From Archivesica marissinica (taxonomy: Eukaryota; Mollusca; Bivalvia; Venerida; Vesicomyidae), in contig CM026390.1 in NCBI GenBank assembly GCA_014843695.1, forward strand, positions 53,844,121-53,908,120: DNA of 64,000 nt, written 5' to 3'. The position numbers and the translations under genes were made by a program. Position 1 is the first letter of the stretch; the number at the start of each line of letters is the position of its first letter. Positions 36,893 to 49,325 of this stretch are shown piece after piece. Below the pieces are notes generated by a model. That model was not told where the DNA came from, did no database searches, and was given only the letters and a program-made list of their open reading frames with translations.

Positions 36893-39150
36893 GTAGCAAT
36901 ATCCGGACTTTGTCATGGCGGATGATATTCGACTGAGCAATATCTGGACTTCATCAGATGGTGGATGTTAGTCGACTGTAGCAATATCCTGACTTCATCA
37001 TAGCAGATGGTAGTCGACTGCAACAATACGCTGATGTCATTATGGTGGGTACTTGCCGACTGTAGCAATACCCTGACTTCGTCAGCTGATGGATGTTGTC
37101 GACTGCAACAATATCCCATGGTGGATGGTAGTAGACTGTAGCAATATTCTGATGATGGATGGTAGTAGACTATAGCAATATTCTGGTGGTAGACTAGCAA
37201 TATTCTGGTGGTGGATGGTAGTAGACTAGCAATATTCTGGTGGTGGATGGTAGTAGACTGTAGCAATATTCTGGTGGTAGACTGTAGCAATATTCTGGTG
37301 GTGGATGGTAGTAGACTAGCAATATTCTGGTGGTGGATGGTCGTATACTAGCAATATTCTGGTGGTGGATGGTAGTAGACTGTAGCAATATTCTGGTGGT
37401 AGACTAGCAATATTCTGGTGGTGGATGGTAGTAGACTGTAACAATATTCTGGTGGTAGACTAGCAATATTCTGATGGTGGATGGTAGTAGACTGTAGCAA
37501 TATTCTGGTGGTGGGTGGTAGTAGACTGTAGCAATATTCTGGTGGTGGGTGGTAGTAGACTGTAGCAATATTCTGGTGGTGGATGGTAGTAGACTCACTG
37601 TAGCAATATTCTGGTGGTGGGTGGTAGTAGACTGTAGCAATATTCTGGTGGTGGGTGGTAGTAGACTGTAGCAATATTCTGGTGGTGGATGGTAGTCGAC
37701 TGTAGCAATATTCTGGTGGTGGATGGTAGTAGACTGTAGCAATATTCTGGTGGTGGATGGTAGTATACTGTAGCAATATTCTGGTGATGGATGGTAGTAG
37801 ACTGTAGCAATATTCTGATGGTGGATGGTAGTAGACTCACTGTAGCAATATTCTGGTGGTGGGTGGTAGTAGACTAGCAATATTCTGGTGGAAGATGGTA
37901 GGAGACTGTAGCAATATTCTGGTGGTGGATGGTAGTAGACTCACTGTAGCAATATTCTGGTGGTGGATGGTAGTAGACTCACTGTAGCAATATTCTGGTG
38001 GTGGATGGTAGTAGACTAGCAATATTCTGGTGGTGGATGGTAGTAGACTGTAGCAATATTCTGGTGGTGGATGGTAGTAGACTCGTTGTAGCAATATTCT
38101 GATGGTGGATGGTAGTAGACTCGCTGTAGCAATATTCTGGTGGTGGATGGTAGTAGACTGTAGCAATATTCTGGTGGTGGATGGTAGTAGACTGTAGCAA
38201 TATTCTGGTGGTGGATGGTAGTAGACTGTAGCAATATTCTGATGGTGGTAGACTGTAGCAATATTCTGATGGTGGATGGTAGTAGACTCACTGTAGCAAT
38301 ATTCTGGTGGTGGGTGGTAGTAGACTGTAGCAATATTCTGGTGGTGGATGGTAGTAGACTCACTGTAGCAATATTCTGGTGGTGGATGGTAGTAGACTCA
38401 CTGTAGCAATATTCTGATGGTGGTAGACTGTAGCAATATTCTGATGGTGGATGGTAGTAGACTCACTGTAGCAATATTCTGGTGGTGGGTGGTAGTAGAC
38501 TGTAGCAATATTCTGGTGGTGGATGGTAGTAGACTGTAGCAATATTCTGGTGGTGGATGGTAGTAGACTGTAGCAATATTCTGGTGGTGGATGGTAGACT
38601 CACTGTAGCAATATTCTGGTGGTGGATGGTAGTAGACTCACTGTAGCAATATTCTGGTGGTGGATGGTAGACTAACTGTAGCAATATTCTGGTGGTGGGT
38701 GGTAGTAGACTGTAGCAATATTCTGATGGTGGAGGGTAGACTAACTGTAGCAATATTCTGGTGGTGGATGGTAGTAGACTAGCAATATTCTGGTGGTGGA
38801 TGGTAGTAGACTGTAGCAATATTCTGATGGTGGAGGGTAGTAGACTAGCAATATTCTGGTGGTGGGTGGTAGTAGACTAGCAATATTCTGATGGTGGATG
38901 GTAGTAGACTGTAGCAATATTCTGGTGGTGGATGGTAGTAGACTCACTGTAGCAATATTCTGGTGGTGGATGGTAGTAGACTAGCAATATTCTGGTGGTG
39001 GATGGTAGTAGACTAGCAATATTCTGATGGTGGATGGTAGTAGACTGTAGCAATATTCTGGTGGTGGATGGTAGTAGACTGTAGCAATATTCTGGTTGTG
39101 GATGGTAGTTGACTGTAGCAATATGCTGATGGTTTCATCAGATGGTAGTA
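36893..39150. repeat. 34-bp minisatellite
   Basis: About 65 copies of a 34-bp unit, GCAATATTCTGGTGGTGGAT followed by GGTAGTAGACTGTA. Common variants lack TGTA, carry an extra CAC or are shortened. The left edge (36.9-37.15 kb) is degenerate and looks older. Minus-strand frames rich in HHQNIATVYYHPPPEYCYS are translation artefacts of the repeat. Confidence 0.95.
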
Positions 39151-39645
39151 GACTATGGTTATTTCAATATATTGCTACTATAACTCCAAAACAACAAACC
39201 TCCACTTACTTGTTTGACGATTATTCTCTTGCACGTTCACCTACATTTGTTCGTACACAGGATCGAGTGAGTTGGCAAATATGGTACTATGTATGTATCA
39301 ATGTCGTTCAAAGAGCCTCTTGTAACATATTTACATGTATAACCTCATGTGTTCATGCTAACATGAATTGAGAGAAATAAAGGATTTTGACCTTGACTTT
39401 ACTTACAAAATCCTCTGGAAATCTGTTGAAATGGAGACAACATGACACGAACATTGATTGAGTGACTTGGTGGCCCTTTGATCTTATTGTATTTAACACC
39501 ATGCTCTTAAATATCGTACTGACTTTAAGGTAGATCATAGATGGTGATTCATTCATGCAGCCCAATAACGTCCTCCGTATAACTTATATCAACGAATTTG
39601 TCTTTGAACGTATTTTGTCATGCAACCATTAAAGGGCTTTGTGGT
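39151..39645. other. Intergenic unique sequence
   Basis: No gene or repeat family recognised. Confidence 0.5.
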
Positions 39646-39857
39646 AGTCGTGATAGCTCAGTGGTAGCGCGTTCGCTTCATGTGCGAAAGGTCCGGAGTT
39701 CGAGCCCCGCTGGAGCCGTTACGATTGTGCCCTTATGATAGGCATTTAAATTCCACACGCCTTCTCATGACGATGGATTCCATCAGGAAAGAAGCTTCGA
39801 GAGTGATCAATATTAGAACTTGTTTCGCAATCGAGCTAAAATAAATTTGTATAAGCT
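39646..39857 (+). mobile_element. SINE family B, plus-oriented full copy
   Basis: Head GTCGTGATAGCTCAGTGGTA (A box) and GGTCCGGAGTTCGAGCC (B box), then CGTTACGATTGTGCCCTTAT and the tail GCTAAAATAAATTTGTATAA. It is the clearest plus-strand reference copy for this family. Confidence 0.9.
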
Positions 39858-40334
39858 TTGAGTAAAGAAGAAGTTAAACATATTTAAGCTTAGGATTCTG
39901 AAACGAGTTTTTATCTTAAAGGTATCAAAATACGACAATGCTGCAGAGATTATTTCATTAATCATGGCTTAATGCAGTTTAAACAGTGGGTGTAAAGTGC
40001 TATAAAACTGAGTGGACACACTAGGTGTTGAATCGATTTGATGTCTCCATGGACGTGTAAAACATGAGTTTGTTCTGCTCGAATGGTAGGGTGTTCGTCT
40101 CCAAATAAGAGGTTGGGCACAGGGAAGACCGTAAATGGCCATGCATGCTAATGACACTGGGGGAGATAATGGTGGATAGTTTCGATGGAAGCACACTCGC
40201 AAAATATTCTTCCAATGGAGATTGTGATTCAATGCGAACGCGTGTATGTACATGTATTATTATTTCCTGTGCTGTACTGTAACGATGATCTATTTAGTAT
40301 GTTCATGTTGAGCTTAGCCCTCTGTACTGTGGTG
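39858..40334. other. Intergenic unique sequence
   Basis: No feature recognised. Confidence 0.5.
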
Positions 40335-40612
40335 ATTTACGTTTATTTATCGTCGCTACCGGTTGCCCAAATGAGTGACGCCTCTTGAAGAGATTAGTCA
40401 TTTTAGAGTTTTGGATAGTACAATGATACAGACAGAGATCCAGTCCATAGTATTATTCTCTTGTTCTTTTACGTGCATGGTGTACAGTACAGACACGATA
40501 CCTCAGTTTAAAATCCCATCTGAAAGACTGTTAATTTTATTAGGGTCAGACGGAGGATCGAACCTGCGATCCCTGGATTACCAGTCCAACGTGTAACCAC
40601 TGGACTACAGAC
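40335..40612 (-). mobile_element. SINE family A, full-length copy
   Basis: Tail TTTACGTTTATTTATCGTCG with CTACCGGTTGCCCAAATGAG, middle TACAATGATACAGACAGAGA, and head complement CGAACCTGCGATCCCTGG with CCACTGGACTACAG. Confidence 0.9.
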
Positions 40613-41117
40613 CCTGTGTACTAGTACAGTGTAAGAATTGTGAGTGTCGGGTCTTCAATGTCTTCGTTTTCTCTCGAACTATATATAGATTTAAGGTGAC
40701 TGATAGGACTGATAGATGAAATATAGCTTATCAGTTTACATGTATAGCCTACATACGTGGTGTTAATCACCCACACATAACCTCATCCGAAATACTCGGT
40801 AACATTAGTCAGAGGACTTGAACCTGCAACATTAGCCTGGGTTCCAGTCTATCGATTTTTAACTTCTGGCAAAATGACATGATAAACTCATCAGAAACTC
40901 AATACGGCCCAATTAATAATCTCGGTGTTAAAATAAATTTATTTGACTGACCAGGCAAAATATATCGACGCCTGTTCCCAGACTACTGCAACACGTATAT
41001 GTGTAAAGAGTCGAGCGTGTTAAGCGCTGGGTCAGTAATCAGCTACACGCTATAACCGGATGCTGATAATCGAGCTTACTTACCCTTGCAGCAGGCGTAC
41101 CACGTGGGCGAGCGAAT
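40613..41117. other. Intergenic unique sequence
   Basis: No feature recognised. Confidence 0.5.
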
Positions 41118-41167
41118 GTGTGTTTATGTTTATTTATCGTCGCTACTGGTTGCCCATATGAGCGGCG
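41118..41167 (-). mobile_element. SINE family A, tail fragment
   Basis: Only the 3' tail remains: GTTTATTTATCGTCGCTACT followed by GGTTGCCCATATGAGCGGCG. Confidence 0.75.
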
Positions 41168-41227
41168 CAAGGACGAGCGTATACGCAATACATGTATAAC
41201 GCCTTGTATACGAGTTAAATATTTACA

Positions 41228-41500
41228 GACGGATCTGTAGTCCAGTGGTAACACGTTGGACTGGAAAGTTCGATCCCCCGTTTGACCCTAATAAAATTAG
41301 CAGTCTTTCACATGGAACTTTAAACCGAGGTATCGTGTCGATGCTGTACACCGTGCACGTAAACGAACCAGAGGAGACTCTGGAATGGGTCTCTGTCTGT
41401 ATCATTGCACTATCCTCCACAATCTAAAATGACTAATCTCTGCAGCAGGCGTCGCTCATATGGGCAACCGGTAGCGACGATAAATAAACGTAAAACACAC
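41228..41500 (+). mobile_element. SINE family A, plus-oriented full copy
   Basis: Head TGTAGTCCAGTGGTAACACG, then GTTCGATCCCCCGTTTGACC, the middle AACCAGAGGAGACTCTGGAA, and the tail CAACCGGTAGCGACGATAAA. Confidence 0.9.
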
Positions 41501-42167
41501 AATTTGATGTACATGCGTTTATATCACATCCCTTAATTCGATCGTAACTAAACACATGTGCATTCATTCAACGCGTTTGATGGTTCCAACGTTGAGTTGC
41601 ATAGTCTCGGACCAGCTAGATCAGGTTAACATTATGGCAGAGTAGGCCTATATATAATGCAATTAATTAACGGTCACAATACGTCATTAGTCCTAACCCG
41701 ATTTTCCGATCCCAGTCAAGGGCGGCGTAAGATGATACAGCTACCTGTATACATGTAACCCTACTCCCTTTCAAATATGTCAATGATTATATCAATATAA
41801 TAGTACAAACAAAATATGTTAGCAAGTCAATCATGCACGACAATCATATTTCATTAAAATATAATCGTTTACCGTGGTCTATATGCAATGGTTGGAGATA
41901 AGACCTATTAGCACCAATGACTATCTACGTTGTTGCATGAACCTGCTGATAAGCCGAGTACCTGTGATACAGTTTTTGTAATACTACTTGTCTAAACTGC
42001 CGTCCACTAATCTAAACGCCGACATTTCTTACCCGTACTACGACGAACGTTTATTATGAGAGTATATCCAGTTTACTTGCCGCTGGGAGAGGTGGGTTAT
42101 GCTGTATATAGTCAAACCTGTCTTAAAAAGCAATCTAGGTTTACCGGCGGCGAGGGTAAATAAACTC

Positions 42168-42209
<42 letters not shown>

Positions 42210-42409
42210 CCATCTAAGGGAATCACAGAAAATGGCTGCTTAGAACAGGTGGCGGCTTAATATATGGCAAATGTATAAATATAACAACATATTGGTAATA
42301 TGGAAACTGGCTTCTTAATACAGGTGTGTTGCTTAATGGATGTGACCACTAATACAGGGTTGACTGTAAACTAATACGTGTGAATTATTTAAGATTTCAA
42401 TACTGCGGT
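41501..42409. other. Intergenic sequence with a short ATC microsatellite
   Basis: Mostly unique. A perfect (ATC)n run of ~40 bp lies at 42,164-42,205, following GAGGGTAAATAAACTCA. Confidence 0.6.
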
Positions 42410-44855
42410 CTGTACTCCAATGAGCTACATGTGTGGGCTTCACACACGCTGTACTCCAATGAGCTACATGTGCGGGTTTCACACACCCTGTACTCCAATG
42501 AGCTACATGTGCGGGTTTCACACACTCTGTACTCCAATGAGCTACATGTGCGGGTTTCACACACACACTGTACTCCAATGAGCTACATGTGCGGGTTTCA
42601 CACACTCTGTCCTCCAATGAGCTACATGTGCTGGTTTCACACACTCTGTACTCCAATGAGCTACATGTGCGGGTTTCACACACTCTGTCCTCCAATGAGC
42701 TACATATGCGGGTTTCACACACACTGTACTCCAATGAGCTACATGTGCGGATTTCACACACACTGTACTCCAATGAGCTACATGTGCGGGTTTCACACAC
42801 ACTGTACTCCAATGAGCTACATGTGCGGGTTTCACACACACTGTACTCCAATGAGCTACATGTGCGGGTTTCACACACTCTGTACTCCAATGAGCTACAT
42901 GTGCGGATTTCACACACACTGTACTCCAATGAGCTACATGTGCGGGTTTCACACACACTGTACTCCAATGAGCTACATGTGCGGGTTTCACACACACTGT
43001 ACTCCAATGAGCTACATGTGCGGGTTTCACACACTCTGTACTCCAATGAGCTACATGTGCGGGTTTCACACACTCTGTCCTCCAATGAGCTACATGTGTG
43101 GGTTTCACACACACTGTACTCCAATGAGCTACATGTGCAGGTTTCACACACTCTGTACTCCAATGAGCTACATGTGTGGGGTTCACACACTGTACTCCAA
43201 TGAGCTACATGTGCGTGTTTCACACTGTACTCCAATGAGCTACATGTGTGGGGTTCACACACGCTGTACTCCAATGAGCTACATGTGTGGGTTTCACATT
43301 GTACTCCAATGAGCTACATGTGCGTGTTTCACACACTCTGTACTCCAATGAGCTACATGTGCGGGTTTCACACACTCTGTACTCCAATGAGCTACATGTG
43401 CGGGTTTCACACACTCTGTACTCCAATGAGCTACACGTGCGGGTTTCACACACACTGTACTCCAATGAGCTACACGTGCGGGTTTCACACACTCTGTACT
43501 CCAATGAGCTACATGTGTGGGTTTCACACACTCTGTACTCCAATGAGTTACATGTGCGGGTTTCACACACTCCGTACTCCAATGAGCTACACGTGCGGGT
43601 TTCACACACACTGTACTCCAATGAGCTACACGTGCGGGTTTCACACACTCTGTACTCCAATGAGCTACATGTGTGGGTTTCACACACTCTGTACTCCAAT
43701 GAGTTACATGTGCGGGTTTCACACACTCCGTACTCCAATGAGCTACACGTGCGGGTTTCACACACACTGTACTCCAATGAGCTACACGTGCGGGTTTCAC
43801 ACACTCTGTACTCCAATGAGCTACATGTGTGGGTTTCACACACTCTGTACTCCAATGAGTTACATGTGCGGGTTTCACACACTCCGTACTCCAATGAGCT
43901 ACACGTGCGGGTTTCACACACACTGTACTCCAATGAGCTACACGTGCGGGTTTCACACACTCTGTACTCCAATGAGCTACATGTGTGGGTTTCACACACT
44001 CTGTACTCCAATGAGCTACACGTGCGGGTTTCACACACACTGTACTCCAATGAGCTACACGTGCGGGTTTCACACACTCTGTACTCCAATGAGCTACATG
44101 TGTGGGTTTCACACACTCTGTACTCCAATGAGTTACATGTGCGGGTTTCACACACTCCGTACTCCAATGAGCTACACGTGCGGGTTTCACACACACTGTA
44201 CTCCAATGAGCTACACGTGCGGGTTTCACACACTCTGTACTCCAATGAGCTACATGTGTGGGTTTCACACACTCTGTACTCCAATGAGCTACATGTGCGG
44301 GTTTCACACACTCTGTACTCCAATGAGCTACATGTGCGGGTTTCACACACACTGTACTCCAATGAGCTACATGTGCGGGTTTCACACACTCTGTACTCCA
44401 ATGAGCTACATGTGCGGGTTTCACACACTCTGTACTCCAATGAGCTACATGTGCGGGTTTCACACACTCTGTACTCCAATGAGCTACATGTGCGGGTTTC
44501 ACACACTCTGTACTCCAATGAGCTACATGTGATGGTTTCACACACTCTGTACTCCAATGAGCTACATGTGTGGGTTTCACACACTCTGTACTCCAATGAG
44601 CTACATGTGCGGGTTTCACACACTCTGTACTCCAATGAGCTACATGTGCGGGTTTCACACACTCTGTACTCCAATGAGCTACATGTGCGGGTTTCACACA
44701 CTCTGTACTCCAATGAGCTACACGTGCGGGTTTCACACACTCTGTACTCCAATGAGCTACATGTGCGGGTTTCACACACTCTGTACTCCAATGAGCTACA
44801 TGTGCGGGTTTCACACACACTGTACTCCAATGAGCTACATGTGCGGGTTTCACAT
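42410..44855. repeat. 39-bp minisatellite that mimics coding sequence
   Basis: About 63 copies of a 39-bp unit, CTGTACTCCAATGAGCTACA followed by TGTGCGGGTTTCACACACT. Since 39 = 13 codons and several frames lack stops, open frames up to 580 codons arise on both strands, encoding 13-residue repeats such as SLEYRVCETRTCS. Higher-order structure is visible: the CACTCCGTACTCC variant recurs at multiples of 39 (43,566, 43,722, 43,878, 44,151). Most variation is C/T in CACGTG/CATGTG and TGCGGG/TGTGGG. It ends in non-repetitive sequence with no gene structure around it. Confidence 0.95.
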
Positions 44856-44887
44856 AGCATATTATCCAATACACGATTATTTCAATT

Positions 44888-45014
<127 letters not shown>

Positions 45015-45324
45015 AGCATGGTCCAATAAATCGAGGATTTAGTTTAAGCATATTTTATTTCCCAATATAATACCTATTGAACAATGCATACACCACGCAT
45101 AATCAGAATACAGAAACAGGATTAGAATGGAAGACAGAGTTATATAATTCTTCTCCTCGAAATCGAGGATTTATGATTACTAGTATTTGGTTTGGTTTTT
45201 GGGGCTTACAAGTCCTATGTCATATGGCGAGTAGTATTCCCGGGGCGCACGAGCTCCCGGGTAGAATCACCGATAGTCCGCAAGCCAGCTGGATAGCTTC
45301 TTCTTCGAAATAATTCGACACCTC

Positions 45325-45845
45325 CTGTGGGATTACTGTAGCTGTACTGTGGTTACTGTGAACGCCCAGGAATACGATTAGGCACCGTAATGTACAATGT
45401 AGCTACTGTGAACGCAATCCGTGAAATCGATTAGGTACAGTTACTGTAGCTACTGTGAACGCAATCCAGGAATGCGATTAGGCACCGTAATGTAGCTACT
45501 GTGAACGCAATCCGTGAAATCGATTAGGTACAGTTACTGTAGCTACTGTGAACGCAATCCAGGAATGCGATTAGGTACCGTAATTTAGCTACTGTGAACG
45601 CAGTCCAGGACTGCGATTAGGTACCTTAATTAGCTACTGTGAACGCAGTCCAGGAATGCGATTAGGTACCGTAATTTAGCTACTGTGAACGCAATCCAGG
45701 AATGCGATTAGGTACCGTAATTTAGCTACTGTGAACGCAATCCAGGAATGCGAATAGGTACCGTAATTTAGCTACTGTGAACGCAATTCAGGAATGCGGT
45801 TAGGCACCGTATTGTAACTACTTTGAACACAATTCAGGAACGCGA
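45325..45845. repeat. ~46-bp minisatellite
   Basis: About 10-11 copies with TAGCTACTGTGAACGCAATC, CAGGAATGCGATTAGG and TACCGTAA. An alternate form has CGTGAAATCGATTAGG and TACAGTTACTG. Confidence 0.9.
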
Positions 45846-45909
45846 TTAGGAATAGCAGGTAGCCAAAAGTAAAAAAAAAAGGTGAAAAATCGCCAAACTG
45901 GAATCCAGA

Positions 45910-46136
45910 CGCCGATACCGGTTGCCCATACTTGAGCGACGGGCAGTTTACCTAACAACACCTTTCCTGGGCAGACCCCAGCGGCTAACCAGTACTTCGT
46001 GCACCAACCTCCGTAAGAAACTGCCAACATGTTCATGTAAAGAGACAAGTATCTGCGCGGGGTTCGAACCCGTGATCATCCGTGGTGATAGGTTACAGTG
46101 ATATACAAGTCAGCGACCGTAACAACTCGACCACTA
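45910..46136 (-). mobile_element. SINE family D copy
   Basis: tRNA-derived, minus orientation. It has ACCGGTTGCCCATACTTGAG, CAGCGGCTAACCAGTACT, TAAGAAACTGCCAACATG and head complement GGGGTTCGAACCCGTGATC. Confidence 0.83.
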
Positions 46137-46887
46137 ATATCGCTATTCCCCACTCAACAAGTTATAGAGCATCGATGCCATACACTTTATAGTGCAAATA
46201 GTATCGTAATCCATATACTATCGTGTAATATAACACTAGCCTAATTCGAATGTTACCGATATATACAGCATTTTGACGATCTGTGTGTGTCAGTTTTAAC
46301 TATCTGTAAGGATATGAACCATGTTAAAAGATCAAAACATACGTAAAATAAACTGAATAATAGTGAATTCACGTCCATAAATGCGTGCACAATTACTTAA
46401 AACTAATTATATTATGCTACTCGTTGAAACGTTTGTAACCGTTGTAAGTGACGTTTAACGATGGTATATACATGTATACTGGTATAATCGGCTCTTATAG
46501 CGGGTCTATAAGTGACCGTTATTCCTCGAAGTGAGTAATTATAATATAGTTAAGTAGGAAGTTTGGACTTGTACAAAGGTAAACAATGTGAGCGAAGACG
46601 AGCGTACATTGCCGAGTTATTTTGTACAGCTCCGATACGGTATACTCCCACACTGATCTTGGTGATATGTAGATATATTAATATCTATCGCAGACGTTTT
46701 TCGTGTGGTACCACTAACTCGCGCTTTTGTACACGCGCAGGTAGTATTTCGTAAAATAACCTTGAGTGCGCCTTAGTTTTGGACGTACGGTCGGACGGAC
46801 ATACGATTGGATCTAGTGTAGTGTAGACGCGCACTTGGATTTAAATAAAATTTCCAGGGATTTATTTCGCTTGTTAGAGCTTTGATA
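46137..46887. other. Upstream region of the PDZ-LIM gene
   Basis: Presumed promoter and 5' UTR of the gene starting at 46888. No TATA box or recognised motif can be assigned. The in-frame TAA at 46846-46848 shows the coding start is downstream. Confidence 0.45.
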
Positions 46888-47001
46888 ATGTCGCAGCTTC
46901 AAGTGGTTTCTGTGCGTTTAAGGAGGGGCACTACTAGCACCCCTTGGGGCTTTCGAATGCAAGGGGGGCACGAATATGGATCGCAGCTACATATTCAACA
47001 G
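46888..47001 (+). CDS. ZASP/Enigma-type PDZ-LIM protein, coding exon 1
   Basis: Encodes residues 1-38: MSQLQVVSVRLRRG then STPWGFRMQGGHEYGSQL and HIQQ. PWGFR followed by QGG is the ligand-binding loop and second strand of PDZ domains in the PDLIM/Enigma/ZASP family, and the start resembles Drosophila Zasp52 (LLQIKL...PWGFRLQGG). These proteins anchor at Z-discs or actin bundles, binding alpha-actinin through PDZ and other partners through LIM domains further on, which lie outside the window. The start is the first ATG after an in-frame TAA at 46846. The donor CAG|GTTAGT is at phase 0 and joins exon 2 at 60518 across a 13.5-kb intron. The exact paralogue cannot be decided from the PDZ alone. 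Confidence 0.9.
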
Positions 47002-47198
47002 GTTAGTTATGTTTTGCACGATTGAAGTGTTCCATTAAGTATAATTGAAGATGGATATGAAGATCAAATACATGTATATACAAATACAATACAATGTCAT
47101 AATAGTGCTTCAGCGTAATTTGAATCATTTTCTGCAACGTTTTGACATAATATGTATGTATATATAAACATCGCCATCGATGAATTGCATTTTTTATT

Positions 47199-47437
47199 TA
47201 AGTTTATTTAACGTCGCTACCGGTTGCCCATTTGAGCGACGGGTAGTTTACCTAGCAACATATTTCCTGGACAGGCACCAGCGGTTAACCAGTAATTGGT
47301 GCACCAACCTCCGTAAGAAACTACCAACTTGTTCATATAAAGAGACACGGTCTGAGCGAGGCTCGAACCAGTGACCATTAGTGATAATAGGTTACAGTGG
47401 TATGCAAGTCAGCGACCGCAACCACACGACCACGGAG
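47199..47437 (-). mobile_element. SINE family D copy
   Basis: Same family as 45910-46136. It has AACGTCGCTACCGGTTGCCC, CAGCGGTTAACCAGTAATTG and GAGGCTCGAACCAGTGACC. It lies in PDZ-LIM intron 1. Confidence 0.84.
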
Positions 47438-48121
47438 GCGGACAGACGAGTTGCAGACGTCCACAGATGGTGTAGGTTATCTTGCGTACTCTTGGCTCTT
47501 CATATAGAATAGATGTAAACCTGTTGCGAGTTATTAATGTTACACTATTTCTTCTTGAGTGTACCATCCCATTAGTACAGTGTCAAGAATACTGATATAT
47601 TCACGAGCTTGTAATTTGCACAACAAATGAGGTTTTGGATGGGTCGTCACGTATTCTCTGTTTCCCCATTAACCAAGGCTACCTGTCACACGACAGCTTC
47701 ACTTACTGTTTGATTAATTCATTCATGCCCTAGTGATGCGAATGCACCCGGGGACACATACTCGATGCTTGCGATGATCCGAGATCGTATTACTTAATGG
47801 GAAATATCCATACATTTCGTAGATAAATAGACAATCACGTGCTGAAGATCACCACCGAATATAAACCACTATTTTTGACCGAACATAAATGTATTTTCAA
47901 TGTATTTCAACCTATCTGTCAACAAAGACCACGTTTTGCCATTCCTACGGATGGCCTTGTATATGGTATATACATGTATGTATATATTATAATTAATATG
48001 AAATTATATAATTATATGTATATATACACGTGTATAATATACATTCAATTAAAACGCTAGTATACTACTGAATCGTTTAGCCAACATTAACATTACTCTC
48101 CACTTATGTGTGACCATGAAC
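47438..48121. other. PDZ-LIM intron 1, unique sequence
   Basis: No feature recognised. Confidence 0.5.
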
Positions 48122-48482
48122 CAGGCCCGTAGCCAGCTTTTTTATGGGGGATCGTTTCGAGATCCAGAAGGGACTTCGAGGTCCCGAGTGGACCGAAGCC
48201 GCTAGGGGGTCCGGGGGCAGGCTGGTCTGAAACGCCATTTTCTGCATTCTGAGCAATGACGGCGCACATAATACGGCATGACATGACGTTTAAATGTGTA
48301 CATAGTTTAAAAGCGACAGCATATAGCAGAAAGTTCAGAGAAAGCCTCTTCCCAGGTGTTGCTTGCATCAATATTATTATAGTAACTATGTAAACATTCT
48401 GATAGAGTGATGGAAAAGTGGATCTCGGGGAATTATGGGGGGGGGGTCGTCCGACCGCTCCGATCCACTAGCTACGGGCCTG
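48122..48482. mobile_element. MITE with CAGGCCCGTAGC ends and 5-bp duplication
   Basis: 361 bp. The left end CAGGCCCGTAGCCAGC and the right end, ending CTAGCTACGGGCCTG, are inverted repeats. TGAAC flanks both ends (48117-48121 and 48483-48487). The interior has G-rich stretches. It is non-coding. Confidence 0.86.
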
Positions 48483-48857
48483 TGAACACTGCAGAACTCT
48501 AGAGAGGTTAAGATGTCACATGATGATACACTTCATTCTGAAAATAGTTTACAATGCACGTGGTAATATTTAATATTTCAACTGAAGATATATTCTTTCA
48601 ATTCGAATGCACGAATACTTACACGAAATATTAAAAATGAAAAGATTAGATTGTAGCTCTACCGGTGATGTATTCGTTTGTGCGTGAACGTGGGTATCTG
48701 TTATACGCATGATAACATGATGTCCGGAGTTTGACTCTATATATAACATCCTGAATTCAGGGTCAGCTATTCATCATCATTATTATTAGTTTATGTTCCG
48801 ATACTATCGGCTTGCTAACAGAAACTATCGCACACACGGACAGACAAGAACCCAATT
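48483..48857. other. PDZ-LIM intron 1, unique sequence
   Basis: No feature recognised. Confidence 0.5.
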
Positions 48858-49022
48858 TAGTTTATATAAATTTATTTTAGCTCGATTGCGAAACAAGTTC
48901 TTTCAACTTATATTAATCACTCTCGAGACCGCATTTCTGGTGGAATCCATCGCCACGAGGGAGAGAGAAGAGGCAACGTGGAATTTAAATGCCTTGCCTA
49001 AGGGCACAATCGTAACGGCTCC
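48858..49022 (-). mobile_element. SINE family B, truncated copy lacking the tRNA head
   Basis: Runs from TAGTTTATATAAATTTATTT to CACAATCGTAACGGCTCCA and stops there, without the B-box side. Confidence 0.82.
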
Positions 49023-49116
49023 AATTTCCAATTAACGTCGCATTCATGGGAGTGTCCCCATTTTTAGGCCAGCATGTGTACTAAAACATGGTTTCTCTAC
49101 GCTTATATATACTACA

Positions 49117-49325
49117 GACGGATATGTAGTCGAGTGGTAACACGCTGGACTGGTAATTCAGGGATCGCAGGTTCGATCCCCCGTCTGACCCTAATACAAT
49201 TAACAGTCTTTCAGATGGGACATTAAACCGAGGTCTCGTGTCGGTGCTGTACAACGTGCACGTAAACGAACCAGAGGAGACTCTGGAATGGGTCTCTGTC
49301 TGTATCATTGCACTATCCTCCAAAA
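49117..49325 (+). mobile_element. SINE family A, tail cut off at the array boundary
   Basis: Head GACGGATATGTAGTCGAGTG and GCAGGTTCGATCCCCCGTC through ATTGCACTATCCTCCAAAAT. The last ~70 bp of the family (GGCGTCGCTCATATGGGCAA onward) are missing, and the 46-bp array begins exactly where it stops. Confidence 0.86.

Noticed and set aside
37348..38947. Minus-strand frames of 60-158 codons rich in HHQNIATVYYHPPPEYCYS
   Set aside because: They arise from the 34-bp minisatellite; different frames give the same kind of artefact and no gene context exists.
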